Assembly: GCA_001509375.1 (NCBI GenBank)
Contig: LGFT01000011.1
Span: forward strand, 1 to 59,615
Length of the DNA: 59,615 bases
Direction of reading: 5' to 3'
Source: Methanothrix harundinacea
Lineage (GTDB): Archaea; Halobacteriota; Methanosarcinia; Methanotrichales; Methanotrichaceae
The notes under the pieces are model-generated. The model made no database searches and was not told the DNA's origin. It saw only the letters and a list, made by a program, of their open reading frames with translations. The position numbers and the translations under genes are program-made. Below are positions 44,108 to 51,412 of this stretch, piece after piece (within the stretch, counting starts at the first letter, position 1; the number at the start of each line of letters is the position of its first letter).

Positions 44108-45114
44108 CACAATCCCTGCTTTGAGTCTGTGCTGACGTAGAGGACCTGGGGCGTCTTGGCCACTGCGTCCTTTGCTCTGACTGCGTTTCTCATCCTGACC
44201 AGCCTCTTCGCGGGGCCGGGGACGCTGCCGCTGATGATGGCGTACTCCCCTCGGACGACGCCGTATCCCAGGAATCCGCCTTCGGGAGTGATCTCGCCGC
44301 CATCGGATCCCATGGCCAGAATTCTTTTGTTGAACTCGGTTCTCTGGTGGTAGCCCATCTGGCCCAGGAGGGGAACCGTCCACCTCACGTGGTGGGGGTT
44401 CCAGGGGCCGAGGTTGCCTATGTGGCGACGCTTGCCGCCTCGGGAATGTTTCCTCTTTTGAAGCATTATGCCCCAACGCTTGACGGGGCCCTGGGTTCCC
44501 TTCCCCTTGGTGATGGCGGAGACGTCGATGATCGAGCCGGTGCCGAAGACGCTGGATATGGGCACCGAGGAGCCGAGGAGGCCTTTTGCCAGCTCGAACT
44601 GATCCGCGATATTGCTGCCGTTCACCTGGATCTCCATCAGATCGGGGTTCTTCTTGGGAACGCCCGTCAGAAGCTTGGGGTTGGTATAAGCGATCAGACG
44701 CAGCTCAGCCATCTTGTCTATTTGAGATTCGATCTCATCGAGAGGTGCGCCCCTGTTGTTCTTGGGGACGGCGATCGACCTTGCGAGGTATGGGTCCAGC
44801 TTCTCTGACCAGGCCTCTCCCGCAGCCCTTATGCCGCCGTTGTACTTCTCGTAGACGCGAAGGGCGGCTATACTCAGGGGTGGTGTCTCCAGAATGGTCA
44901 CAGGCACGCTGATCTCCATGCCCTCCGTGAGGCTGTTGGGCTTGTCGTCGATCATTATGAGATGGGTCATACCGGCCTTGTACCCGGCAAAACCGTCCAT
45001 TCTGGCTCTCTCCTCGCCAGCGGCCCAGTATCTTGTCCTGGGGACCTGGCTCTTAGCCCGTTTTCGGGGGCTGAAGGCCAGCGAACCTCGTCTTGGTCGG
45101 TGTATGGTTGCCAT
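44107..45114 (-). CDS. rpl3: 50S ribosomal protein L3 (uL3)
   Basis: A 335-residue archaeal L3, first ribosomal protein of the operon. It starts [20 protein letters not shown]. The [20 protein letters not shown] and [20 protein letters not shown] blocks near the catalytic centre are intact. It directly follows the SPOUT gene with no gap. Confidence 0.96.
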   Translation of the reverse strand: MATIHRPRRGSLAFSPRKRAKSQVPRTRYWAAGEERARMDGFAGYKAGMTHLIMIDDKPNSLTEGMEISVPVTILETPPLSIAALRVYEKYNGGIRAAGEAWSEKLDPYLARSIAVPKNNRGAPLDEIESQIDKMAELRLIAYTNPKLLTGVPKKNPDLMEIQVNGSNIADQFELAKGLLGSSVPISSVFGTGSIIDVSAITKGKGTQGPVKRWGIMLQKRKHSRGGKRRHIGNLGPWNPHHVRWTVPLLGQMGYHQRTEFNKRILAMGSDGGEITPEGGFLGYGVVRGEYAIISGSVPGPAKRLVRMRNAVRAKDAVAKTPQVLYVSTDSKQGL

Positions 45115-45954
45115 TTAGCCCTCCAGTGATCGCATCAGGTTGACCTGGGATAAGGTGGCCACTATCGCCTCTTCAAGCCTCACCGTCTCGGTTCCCTGAT
45201 GCGGTATGGTGTTAATCACGCAACATCCTTCCATCGTTTCGCTGCTCAAGAACGCATCAACGCCGCGTGCGGGCGAGCCGAAGACCACCTCCAGACCACG
45301 CCGTTGGCCCTGACGCACCGTCTGGGCCAGAAGGTCTAGGGTTGCTGGCTTACCACGCCTGGACGTGACCACCACTAGCCCGTCGCTAGAGCGGACGTGT
45401 TCGTCCAGGTTCGGGATGACCTCTGTCTCGTAGCCCCAGTAGTGAGGTATCTCCGATCGGTCTACCGGCTCCGCGGCGAGGGGTTTCAGCGAAAAGACTC
45501 TGACGTTCAGGCGCTGCCCTGCTCTGTACCGCGATGCGGTCTTGAGGGGCAATGGGCGCTCAACACCTATCTCCACCCATGCGCCGTTGTCAGATCCCAC
45601 TTCATCGACTACTAAACCTACTCGATACTCGCCGACCTTGAGCGTTGAAACCTTTGAGCTTGTGGGATGATGAGGGGTGCGCAGCGGGGGCAGAATGCCG
45701 ACGTACCTCAGGGCTCTTTCCCGAGGGAAGAGCCTTTTACGGAGGTACTGGGGCGTCTCTGCGTACTGCAGGACCCGGGATATAAACCTTGAATCGTCGA
45801 ACTCCGGATCTTGGTAGATGACGATCCTGTCCACCCGAAATACCGCAGCAGCCCGCGCGATCGTGCCCACCTTGAGGGTGCGTATCCGCTCGTCCCGCGA
45901 CTCCATCGTTGTGGAGGACGGGATCAAGATGGTCGTCTCGCTGCCACCGATCAT
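45115..45954 (-). CDS. SPOUT-family RNA methyltransferase (putative RNA uridine N3 methyltransferase)
   Basis: A 279-residue protein of the archaeal family often found just before rpl3. It carries a trefoil-knot SPOUT fold, recognisable in AAAVFRVDRIVIYQDPEFDD at the start and VVFGSPARGVDAFLSSE then CCVINTIPHQGTETVRLEEA at the end, where S-adenosylmethionine should bind. An inserted OB-like domain (about residues 95-170) contains VGLVVDEVGSDNGAWVEIGV. It is the first gene of the long ribosomal operon and has a strong promoter 27-37 nt upstream. The target nucleotide is predicted to be in rRNA. Confidence 0.82.
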   Translation of the reverse strand: MIGGSETTILIPSSTTMESRDERIRTLKVGTIARAAAVFRVDRIVIYQDPEFDDSRFISRVLQYAETPQYLRKRLFPRERALRYVGILPPLRTPHHPTSSKVSTLKVGEYRVGLVVDEVGSDNGAWVEIGVERPLPLKTASRYRAGQRLNVRVFSLKPLAAEPVDRSEIPHYWGYETEVIPNLDEHVRSSDGLVVVTSRRGKPATLDLLAQTVRQGQRRGLEVVFGSPARGVDAFLSSETMEGCCVINTIPHQGTETVRLEEAIVATLSQVNLMRSLEG

Positions 45955-45980
45955 CGGATCTTACCCCCAAGACCTATTCT

Positions 45981-45991
45981 TGATATAAAAA
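45981..45991 (-). promoter_or_regulatory. Promoter of the S10/spc ribosomal protein operon
   Basis: On the minus strand TTTTTATATCA forms a near-consensus archaeal TATA box, preceded by a purine-rich BRE-like AAACC. It lies 27-37 nt from the ATG at 45954, so the transcript should be almost leaderless. No comparable promoter was seen in the short gaps between the following genes, so this one probably serves much of the 16-kb cluster. Confidence 0.7.
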
Positions 45992-46034
45992 GGTTTGGAG
46001 GAGAAAAAGAGGTCGATCCAAAGGCCCCTTCGCA

Positions 46035-46082
46035 GGCCCGGTCGCCGGCCCGTTTATAGGCCCGATTCCAGGCTCGTCCAAA
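46035..46082. repeat. 12-bp periodic GGCCCG repeat
   Basis: Four units of 12 bp begin GGCCCG, GGCCCG, GGCCCG and GGCTCG at 46035, 46047, 46059 and 46071. They are flanked by a direct repeat of about 12 bp (AAGGCCCCTTCG at 46021 and AAAGCCCCTTCG at 46081). The block lies about 40-90 bp upstream of the ribosomal operon promoter. It could be a degenerate satellite or a regulatory array. Confidence 0.5.
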
Positions 46083-46185
46083 AGCCCCTTCGAGGACCGG
46101 ATCTTTCGGCCCGTCATCGTCTGATAACATGAGTTGCTCGCCTCGCCCCAAACCTCACGCCTCCACCCCTATATTATATCTCTCG

Positions 46186-46746
46186 TCAGGGGACGGGCTT
46201 AAAGGTCCGAGGGTCGAGGGTGAGGGGCGTCTCGCAGTAGGAGCAGATCGTCTCCAGGCCCGTCTCGGCCAAAACCGCCCTCTCCACCACCTCCAAGGGC
46301 GGGAGGTACTGGGTCATCTCCTCGCCACAGAGGGGGCACTTTATCTTCAGCCACTCAAGGCTCGTGAGGTCCCTTATAGTTAGTATCACCTCTCCCAGGG
46401 CGTCGGAGTAGGTCTCCCGGCTGAACGTAATCGGCTTGAGGTGCCTTATGAGGGCCGGCATCTCCACCCCCGTCTCCAGGAGGGGTATCACCAATTGGTC
46501 GATCCCGGAAGCGAAGCCGATCTCCTGGTTGACCCTCGGCGAGACAACCCCGTCCAAAGTAAGCAGCGCGATGACGCAGTCGGAGTGGCGGATGGCAAAC
46601 CTAACCCTCTCTCCCGGCGAGATCCCCCGGGCGCGCCGATAGATGGCGACGAAGCTCTCCAGGCCCACCCGCCAGAGGGCGTCGGCCAGCTCCCGGGCCA
46701 GGGGCTCGTCCTCCTCAGAGTGGGTGATGTAGACTTTTGTGATCAT
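46186..46746 (-). CDS. TIR-domain protein with C-terminal zinc ribbon
   Basis: A 186-residue protein. Residues 1-125 form a TIR-like fold: KVYITHSEEDEPLARELADA, then SDCVIALLTLDGVVSPRVNQ with Glu75 in NQEIGFAS, at the place of the catalytic glutamate of NAD-cleaving TIR enzymes. Residues 130-180 hold two CxxC pairs (KCPLCGEEMT and TICSYCETPL), a zinc ribbon. Bacterial and archaeal TIR proteins often act in phage defence by using up NAD or making a signal, but stand-alone TIR proteins with other roles exist. It sits at the start of the accessory region. Confidence 0.72.
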   Translation of the reverse strand: MITKVYITHSEEDEPLARELADALWRVGLESFVAIYRRARGISPGERVRFAIRHSDCVIALLTLDGVVSPRVNQEIGFASGIDQLVIPLLETGVEMPALIRHLKPITFSRETYSDALGEVILTIRDLTSLEWLKIKCPLCGEEMTQYLPPLEVVERAVLAETGLETICSYCETPLTLDPRTFKPVP

Positions 46747-47247
46747 GAGCTATGGACTCCAGGGGAGGGATGGTCGGCAGGGGTATTCACGGTTTCCGGT
46801 GGTGGTAGGCTGGGCTGATGACCTGGACCGTCGGCAGAATGCGCATAAAATTTGATTCACTGGGGGGGAATACATGGAATACGAACTTTAATCAAGGGAA
46901 TACCTCCTATAGGCACTCCCATGAGATAGTACCGGGCTCCTCGTTGTTTTCCTGCGAGCAACTTCAGGATAGCGATAAGCGGACTCGATCATGCAAATAC
47001 CTGCCATGATTTCCCTTCAGAGTCAACAGGTAGCGATACATCTCATGATCAATCCAATTCCCTGCAGTCATGAAGTTATAAAGACCAGGCCACAGGATTC
47101 GATATCACTTAAATCCACCCACACAAATCAGCGAGGAGCCAATTAGGACGAACGCAGGGCTAATCCCTGCCGTTTCAAAGGCGGGATATAGCCCGTACCT
47201 ATCGATAGGCATTTATATACATGGTCGCCACATATATGTAGGTCGGG
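46747..47247. other. Gene-free region before the insertion-sequence remnant
   Basis: No convincing gene is present in these 500 bases. The G+C content drops after about 46840. Just before the transposase remnant there are small inverted repeats: CAGGG-CTAAT-CCCTG (about 47154-47168), a GCGGG/CCCG pair near 47180, and CTATCGATAG. These may be the left-end stem-loops of an IS200/IS605 element. A TATA-like ATTTATATACA precedes the frame at 47248. Confidence 0.45.
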
Positions 47248-47640
47248 ATGACCAAACAAGAGCATTGGATAAGCGCAAGAGGATGCGTCTATAACGTGTA
47301 TTACCACTTCGTATGGTCAACAAAGTATCGAAGGAAGGTTCTTATTGGTTCTATCAAGGGCATGGTCAAGAATCATTGTCTTACAAAGTATATAACGGAT
47401 GCTGCTTGGAACAAACTGATAACTGCCACGTCTTACAAGGCAGAATGGGCCGGTAAACGTGTTGAACTGGTGAATCCTTCAAATACATCCCAAATATGCT
47501 CTCGCTGCGGCCAGCTGGTTCAAAAAGATCTATCCGAGAGAGTACACAGATGTCCTTTTTATGGTCTGACTCTGGATAGAGATCATAATGCAGCCATAAA
47601 CATTCTCAGACTGGGGCTACAGTCTGTGGCGAAAGCTTAG
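47248..47640 (+). pseudogene. IS200/IS605 remnant: TnpA N-terminus fused to TnpB C-terminus
   Basis: The 130-residue frame starts like the single-strand transposase TnpA (VYNVYYHFVWSTKYRRKVL), then after about residue 34 switches to TnpB sequence (GMVKNHCLTKYITDAAWNKL, AEWAGKRVELVNPSNTSQIC). The end keeps the last RuvC aspartate (LDRDHNAAINIL). The zinc finger is damaged: the first CSRCG pair is intact, but the second reads CPFYG instead of CPxCG. TnpA has lost its HUH and Tyr residues and TnpB its first RuvC parts and guide-binding region, so neither can be active. An internal deletion that happened to keep the frame best explains it. Confidence 0.85.
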
Positions 47641-47670
47641 ATGACCGCCAATTTATTGGCATGTGAAATT

Positions 47671-47970
47671 ATGGTGACAGAGAAGGTGAAACGAGAGCTT
47701 GAGATGCTTAAAAGGCACCTGATAGTCCTGAAATACGTCGTGGAAAACGAGCCGATCGGCATACTCAAGGTGGCAGAAGAGACGGGAATACCCAGCCACA
47801 AGGTCCGATACTCGTTGCGGGTGTTGGAGCAGGTGGGGCTCATCGCCGCCTCGGCGCCGGGAGCGGTCACCACAGAACGTACCGAGACATTTCTGAGAGA
47901 TCTGGACTTGGAAATAGACCAGCTTCAGGAAATGGTCAAAGGGCTGAAGGAAGTCAAGATCGAGCGGTAG
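47671..47970 (+). CDS. Small HTH protein, probable transcription regulator
   Basis: A 99-residue protein starting MVTEKVKRELEMLKRHLIVL; an ATG ten codons earlier directly abuts the transposase stop and is less likely. A winged-helix region is visible (VVENEPIGILKVAEETGIPS, then KVRYSLRVLEQVGLI), with a C-terminal coiled coil (DLEIDQLQEMVKGLKEV) for dimer formation. It precedes the ligase-like gene by 6 nt, so the two are one unit. Its target is unknown. Confidence 0.72.
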   Translation: MVTEKVKRELEMLKRHLIVLKYVVENEPIGILKVAEETGIPSHKVRYSLRVLEQVGLIAASAPGAVTTERTETFLRDLDLEIDQLQEMVKGLKEVKIER

Positions 47971-47976
47971 TATCCA

Positions 47977-49239
47977 ATGCCCCTCTACATAGAGATCGCA
48001 AGAACTCTGGAGGCAGTCTCCAGAGAGGAACGAAGAGACGATAAGGCCCAAATTGTGGCATCTCTCCTCAAAGGACTTCCCCCAGAAATGCTCCGACCTA
48101 CAGTCAGACTTCTATCGGGCAGGCTCTGGCCCCCCTGGGAATCGCGGGAGATGGGGATAGGACCCGAGATCCTTAGGGCAGCTTTGGAAGAGCTCTCAGG
48201 CCAAAGCATAACGCCCGAAACGAAACTGACCGACATGGGAGATCTGGCTGAAATGCTGGTTTTGAAGCGGCCTCAGCAGACCCTCACCACGTCGACTATG
48301 GATGCTCTGCAGGTTTATGACTCCCTTCGGCAGATCTCGGCTCAAAAGGGCAGAGGGTCTCTTTTCAGAAAGAAATCCTTCCTGAAGGGGCTTTTTCTGA
48401 ACGCTCGCCCCATCGAGGCCAAGTATATAGCAAGGACCGTCCTGGGAAGAACAATGGTGGGTTTGGGTCCATCCTCGATGTCAGCGGCCATCGGGTTGAC
48501 CTTCTCAGTGGACGAAGCCCTGGTGAAGAGGGCGTATGCCCTTCTGCCGGACTTTGGGATGGTGGCCCTCAACGCCCTCAGAGGAGAGATAATGGAAGTG
48601 GGATTAGCACCCCCAAATCCCGTCAGGCCCATGATCTTTGGGCGGGAGAAGAGAGCCGGTGATGCGATCGAGAGGGCAGGCACTGCGGCTTTCGTTGTCA
48701 GGTATGGTGGGCTGAGGGTGCAGGTGCATAAATTCAACGATCAGGTTTTCATCTATTCAAGCCAGCTTCGAGACCTCACCCCTTCTCTACAAGATCTGGC
48801 AGAGGAGGTGATGAGGATCAAGGGAAACTTCGTCCTGGAGGGAGAGTTTCTCCTGGTCCGTGAGGGCAGGATCCTGCCCCAATCGGAGATGGTCGGCAGG
48901 ATCAACCTCAAAGGCAGGCCAAGAGACGCGGCGATTCCGTCCCTCTCGGCATCAGATCTTCTCTACCTCGACGGGGAGGCGCTGGTCGATAAGAGCTACT
49001 CGGAAAGGAGACGACTATTGAGCAGGACCCTGAAGGATGTGGCAGGAAAGCCCCTATGCTCCAAAGTATTCCTGGCAGAGGAGCTGGTTTCGGACGAACA
49101 AAAGAAAGCTAAGGAGCTGCTCAAAAGGTCGTTGGATCGTGGTTTTAGAGGATTGCTACTGCGCGATCTTGGCGGACCTTATGCCCCTGGTTCTACGAGC
49201 CGGTGGGACGTGGTTATATCTCAGATGCCGGACTCTTAA
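47977..49239 (+). CDS. ATP-dependent DNA ligase paralogue lacking the catalytic lysine
   Basis: A 420-residue relative of archaeal ATP-dependent DNA ligases (about 550-600 residues). The N-terminal DNA-binding domain is present (GPEILRAALEELSGQS, LNARPIEAKYIARTVLGRTM). The nucleotidyltransferase core follows, but motif I, normally KYDG with the lysine that carries AMP, reads RYGG at residues 242-245. The motif III arginine is lost (FIYSSQLRDL) and motif IV reads RGLLLRDLGG. LEGE and SDLLYLDG are kept, and the OB-fold domain is missing. It cannot seal nicks by the known chemistry, yet the frame is intact and codon use is normal. It may act as a DNA-binding or regulatory protein. Confidence 0.82.
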   Translation: MPLYIEIARTLEAVSREERRDDKAQIVASLLKGLPPEMLRPTVRLLSGRLWPPWESREMGIGPEILRAALEELSGQSITPETKLTDMGDLAEMLVLKRPQQTLTTSTMDALQVYDSLRQISAQKGRGSLFRKKSFLKGLFLNARPIEAKYIARTVLGRTMVGLGPSSMSAAIGLTFSVDEALVKRAYALLPDFGMVALNALRGEIMEVGLAPPNPVRPMIFGREKRAGDAIERAGTAAFVVRYGGLRVQVHKFNDQVFIYSSQLRDLTPSLQDLAEEVMRIKGNFVLEGEFLLVREGRILPQSEMVGRINLKGRPRDAAIPSLSASDLLYLDGEALVDKSYSERRRLLSRTLKDVAGKPLCSKVFLAEELVSDEQKKAKELLKRSLDRGFRGLLLRDLGGPYAPGSTSRWDVVISQMPDS

Positions 49240-49530
49240 ATCCTATCTGACGGATCGAGGGATCCCTTGGAATGCTGTGACCGATTAAATCTCAAAGGCG
49301 TAGAGCCCTTTCCCACAGGGACTATAATGAATTATTATATAATCTTCTTTTCAAGTTCAAAATAAAAGTCGAGGAGGGCCCATTTTCCCGAGAATACGGC
49401 CACGAAAGTCTATATATGTGAAGAATACTGAGTTCTTTGAGAGCCGGTCAGCAGGCGGTTCTTGTCAGAGGGGAGAATATTTGAGCTCAGTATGTGAATA
49501 TGTTTAGAGAGGAATCGGAGGAAGGATTAC

Positions 49531-50697
49531 ATGACAAGAGGATTTTTGGCGGTTTCGGCGGCGTTTATGGTGGCCGCCATCATATTATCGCCAGCAATGG
49601 CATATACCATTTGCAGTTCAGCAAATCCATCATACACCATCGGTTCTGGAACGCCCTATCAGTACACGATTGATCCCAGCGCTCGTCAGGCCTATACCAT
49701 CGGCTCTGGAACGCCCTACCAGTACACTGCGGGATCCAACGGCCTCCTGGCCTATACCATCGGCTCTGGAACGCCCTATCAGTACACAATTGATCCCAGC
49801 GCTCTCCAGACCTACACCATCGGCTCAGGAAGTCCCTACGAGTACACCATGGGATCAACCGCGCTCCAACCTTACACCATCGGAATGGGAACCCCCGCAG
49901 CGAGTATAGGATCTTGCGAAGTTACGGCCCCTGCTACCATCAAGGAACCTGCGGCTGAGGAACCTGTGGCTGAGGAACCTGCGGCTGAGGAACCTGTGGC
50001 TGAGGAACCTGTGGCTGAGGAACCTGTGGCTGAGGAACCTGTGGCTGAGGAACCTGTGGCTGAGGAACCTGTGGCTGAGGATCTCATGAATATAGTCGAG
50101 ACGGCATCTGGAGCCGGCAATCTCAACACCCTGGTGATGGCAGTTGAAGCAGCAGATCTTGCGGAGATCCTGAGTGGCGATGGACCCTTCACCGTCTTCG
50201 CGCCCACGGATGACGCCTTTGCAATGGTGACAGATCTCGACATGAATGACACCGAAGCTCTGACCGAGATTCTGACCTATCATGTCGCCCTTGGCGAATA
50301 CATGGCCGCAGACCTGGCCACCATGTCCACAGTCGCAACCCTCGAGGGCTCAGACCTCGCCATCGAAGTCACCGATGAGGGCATAAAGATAGGTGGCGCC
50401 ATGGTGATCGAAGAAGATGTGGTCTGTAGCAACGGCGTAATCCAGGTCATCGATGCGGTTCTGGAGATCCCAGAAGAGACGACAGAAGCTGCGACGCCCG
50501 TTGAGACGACTGGCGACATCCTCGGCGATATCGTCATACCTGAGACGACCGAGACAAACGATACCCTCGGCGACATCGTCATACCTGAGACGACCGAGAC
50601 AAACGATACCCTCGGTGATATCGTCTTCCCACCTGAGACGACCGAGACAAACGACACCCTCGGTGATATCGTCTTCCCACCTGAGACTACCGAATAG
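49531..50697 (+). CDS. Secreted fasciclin-domain protein with three repeat regions
   Basis: A 388-residue surface or secreted protein. ATG 49531 follows GGAGGAAGG. The signal peptide is MTRGFLAVSAAFMVAAIILS followed by PAMA. Residues 35-125 are 20-residue repeats of the type YTIGSGTPYQYT. Residues about 137-186 are nine EEPVA-type units. Residues 187-315 are one FAS1 domain (GPFTVFAPTDDAFAMV, EILTYHVALGEYMA, IEEDVVCSNGVIQVIDAVLE). The C-terminus has four units of the type TTETNDTLGDIV. There is no C-terminal anchor. FAS1 proteins act in adhesion; in filamentous methanogens this could serve cell-cell or sheath contacts, which is inference. Confidence 0.85.
   Translation: MTRGFLAVSAAFMVAAIILSPAMAYTICSSANPSYTIGSGTPYQYTIDPSARQAYTIGSGTPYQYTAGSNGLLAYTIGSGTPYQYTIDPSALQTYTIGSGSPYEYTMGSTALQPYTIGMGTPAASIGSCEVTAPATIKEPAAEEPVAEEPAAEEPVAEEPVAEEPVAEEPVAEEPVAEEPVAEDLMNIVETASGAGNLNTLVMAVEAADLAEILSGDGPFTVFAPTDDAFAMVTDLDMNDTEALTEILTYHVALGEYMAADLATMSTVATLEGSDLAIEVTDEGIKIGGAMVIEEDVVCSNGVIQVIDAVLEIPEETTEAATPVETTGDILGDIVIPETTETNDTLGDIVIPETTETNDTLGDIVFPPETTETNDTLGDIVFPPETTE
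49633..49905 (+). repeat. 60-bp tandem repeats in the fasciclin gene (N-terminal)
   Basis: Four full units and one partial unit of 60 bp encode 20 residues each, with the constant part YTIGSGTPYQYT and a variable spacer (IDPSARQA, AGSNGLLA, IDPSALQT). The nucleotide sequence ACCATCGG(C/T)TCTGGAACGCC is conserved between units. This is an in-frame coding repeat, not a CRISPR. Confidence 0.88.
49940..50080 (+). repeat. 15-bp tandem repeats encoding EEPVA units
   Basis: Nine units of GCTGAGGAACCTGTG or its one-base variant (GCG for GTG) encode an alternating Glu/Pro/Val/Ala spacer. Several adjacent units are identical, a sign of recent slippage. It separates the N-terminal repeats from the FAS1 domain. 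Confidence 0.9.
50518..50693 (+). repeat. 48-51-bp tandem repeats at the end of the fasciclin gene
   Basis: Four units encode LGDIV(I/F)PETTETNDT, the last two with an added proline (FPPETTE). The copies differ by only a few bases. The stop codon follows immediately after the last ETTE. Confidence 0.88.
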
Positions 50698-50854
50698 ACT
50701 CTCGAAGACATCGTTCAATCCCAGGTGTTAGAGAAAGGTGAGGGCAGAGACTTATGCCGAATTTGTCTCTGCTCGAACTTTTTCTTAATCCCGATTTTTG
50801 TTCCCGCGAGCTTTGTGCCTGCAATGTCGACTGTGATGATGCACATCGGTTTTT

Positions 50855-51125
50855 CTAAAGCTCCTCCAGAATCGCGGCTATCTTTCGCTTAAGCTCTGGA
50901 AGGTCACTTTCTACAACAGACCAGACCAGGTTGGTATCCATCTCGAAATAGCGGTGTACCAGAGCGTGACGCATGCCAGGCTTCGTCAATGACCTGAAGA
51001 TGATGAACGACCCAATTTTGAATAAGCTCGTCGTTCTCAAAGCCCTCTTTGCCTTCAGATGCGTATTTTTCTATTCGCTCGATCGCTTTGATGATATCGA
51101 GAAGCCGTTCCCGATCATCCCTCAT
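50855..51125 (-). pseudogene. HepT-like HEPN toxin, frameshifted
   Basis: Two overlapping frames on the minus strand together make up a HepT (DUF86) protein. The first frame (51125 onward) starts MRDDRERLLDIIKAIERIEK and reaches NWVVHHLQVIDEA. The second picks up RHALVHRYFEMDTNLVWSVV and ends IAAILEEL. The RX4HXY catalytic motif (RHALVHRY) survives, but about 20 codons are missing in the middle and the frame shifts there. HepT is the RNase toxin of HepT/MntA systems. This copy should be dead. Confidence 0.8.
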
Positions 51126-51400
51126 AAGGCAACAGCTTCCTTCAAAGCTCGGTCTCGAATCGCGGACGGAGCCCCTTCTCCGTCACTACGTCGACTGGGC
51201 GGCCCAAGAGGTCCTGGAGGTCCATGAGAAGACCGCCATTGACAGCCCAGAGGGCGTGCGGGTTTTGCGCCGTCTGGGGTGGTGGCGGCCGGGATCGAGC
51301 TGCGAGCGGGCCGGGCGGCGCGAAACCCTCGGGATGGCACCCACCTGGGCGATTTCTGAGTGTCAAGATGAAACGGTGAATGGTTTTTGGAGGATACTTT
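51126..51400 (-). pseudogene. MntA-like nucleotidyltransferase antitoxin, degraded
   Basis: Directly upstream of the HepT remnant in transcription order. Only the C-terminal part is recognisable: LLMDLQDLLGRPVDVVTEKG in one frame, then after a frameshift IRDRALKEAVAL in another. The GSxARG nucleotidyltransferase motif of the N-terminal half cannot be found intact. Together with the HepT remnant it is a decayed toxin-antitoxin pair. Confidence 0.65.
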
Positions 51401-51412
51401 CACCATTAGGGA

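Noticed and set aside
45951-46151. 66-codon minus-strand frame over the 12-bp repeats
   Set aside because: It crosses the ribosomal operon promoter and TATA box and its content is explained by the repeat.
46818-47009. 63-codon open frame in the gap before the transposase remnant
   Set aside because: Composition is non-coding in look, with no ribosome binding site and no recognisable motif.
49633-50080. Repeats that might suggest a CRISPR array
   Set aside because: They keep one open reading frame with a signal peptide before and a FAS1 domain after; units are coding repeats.
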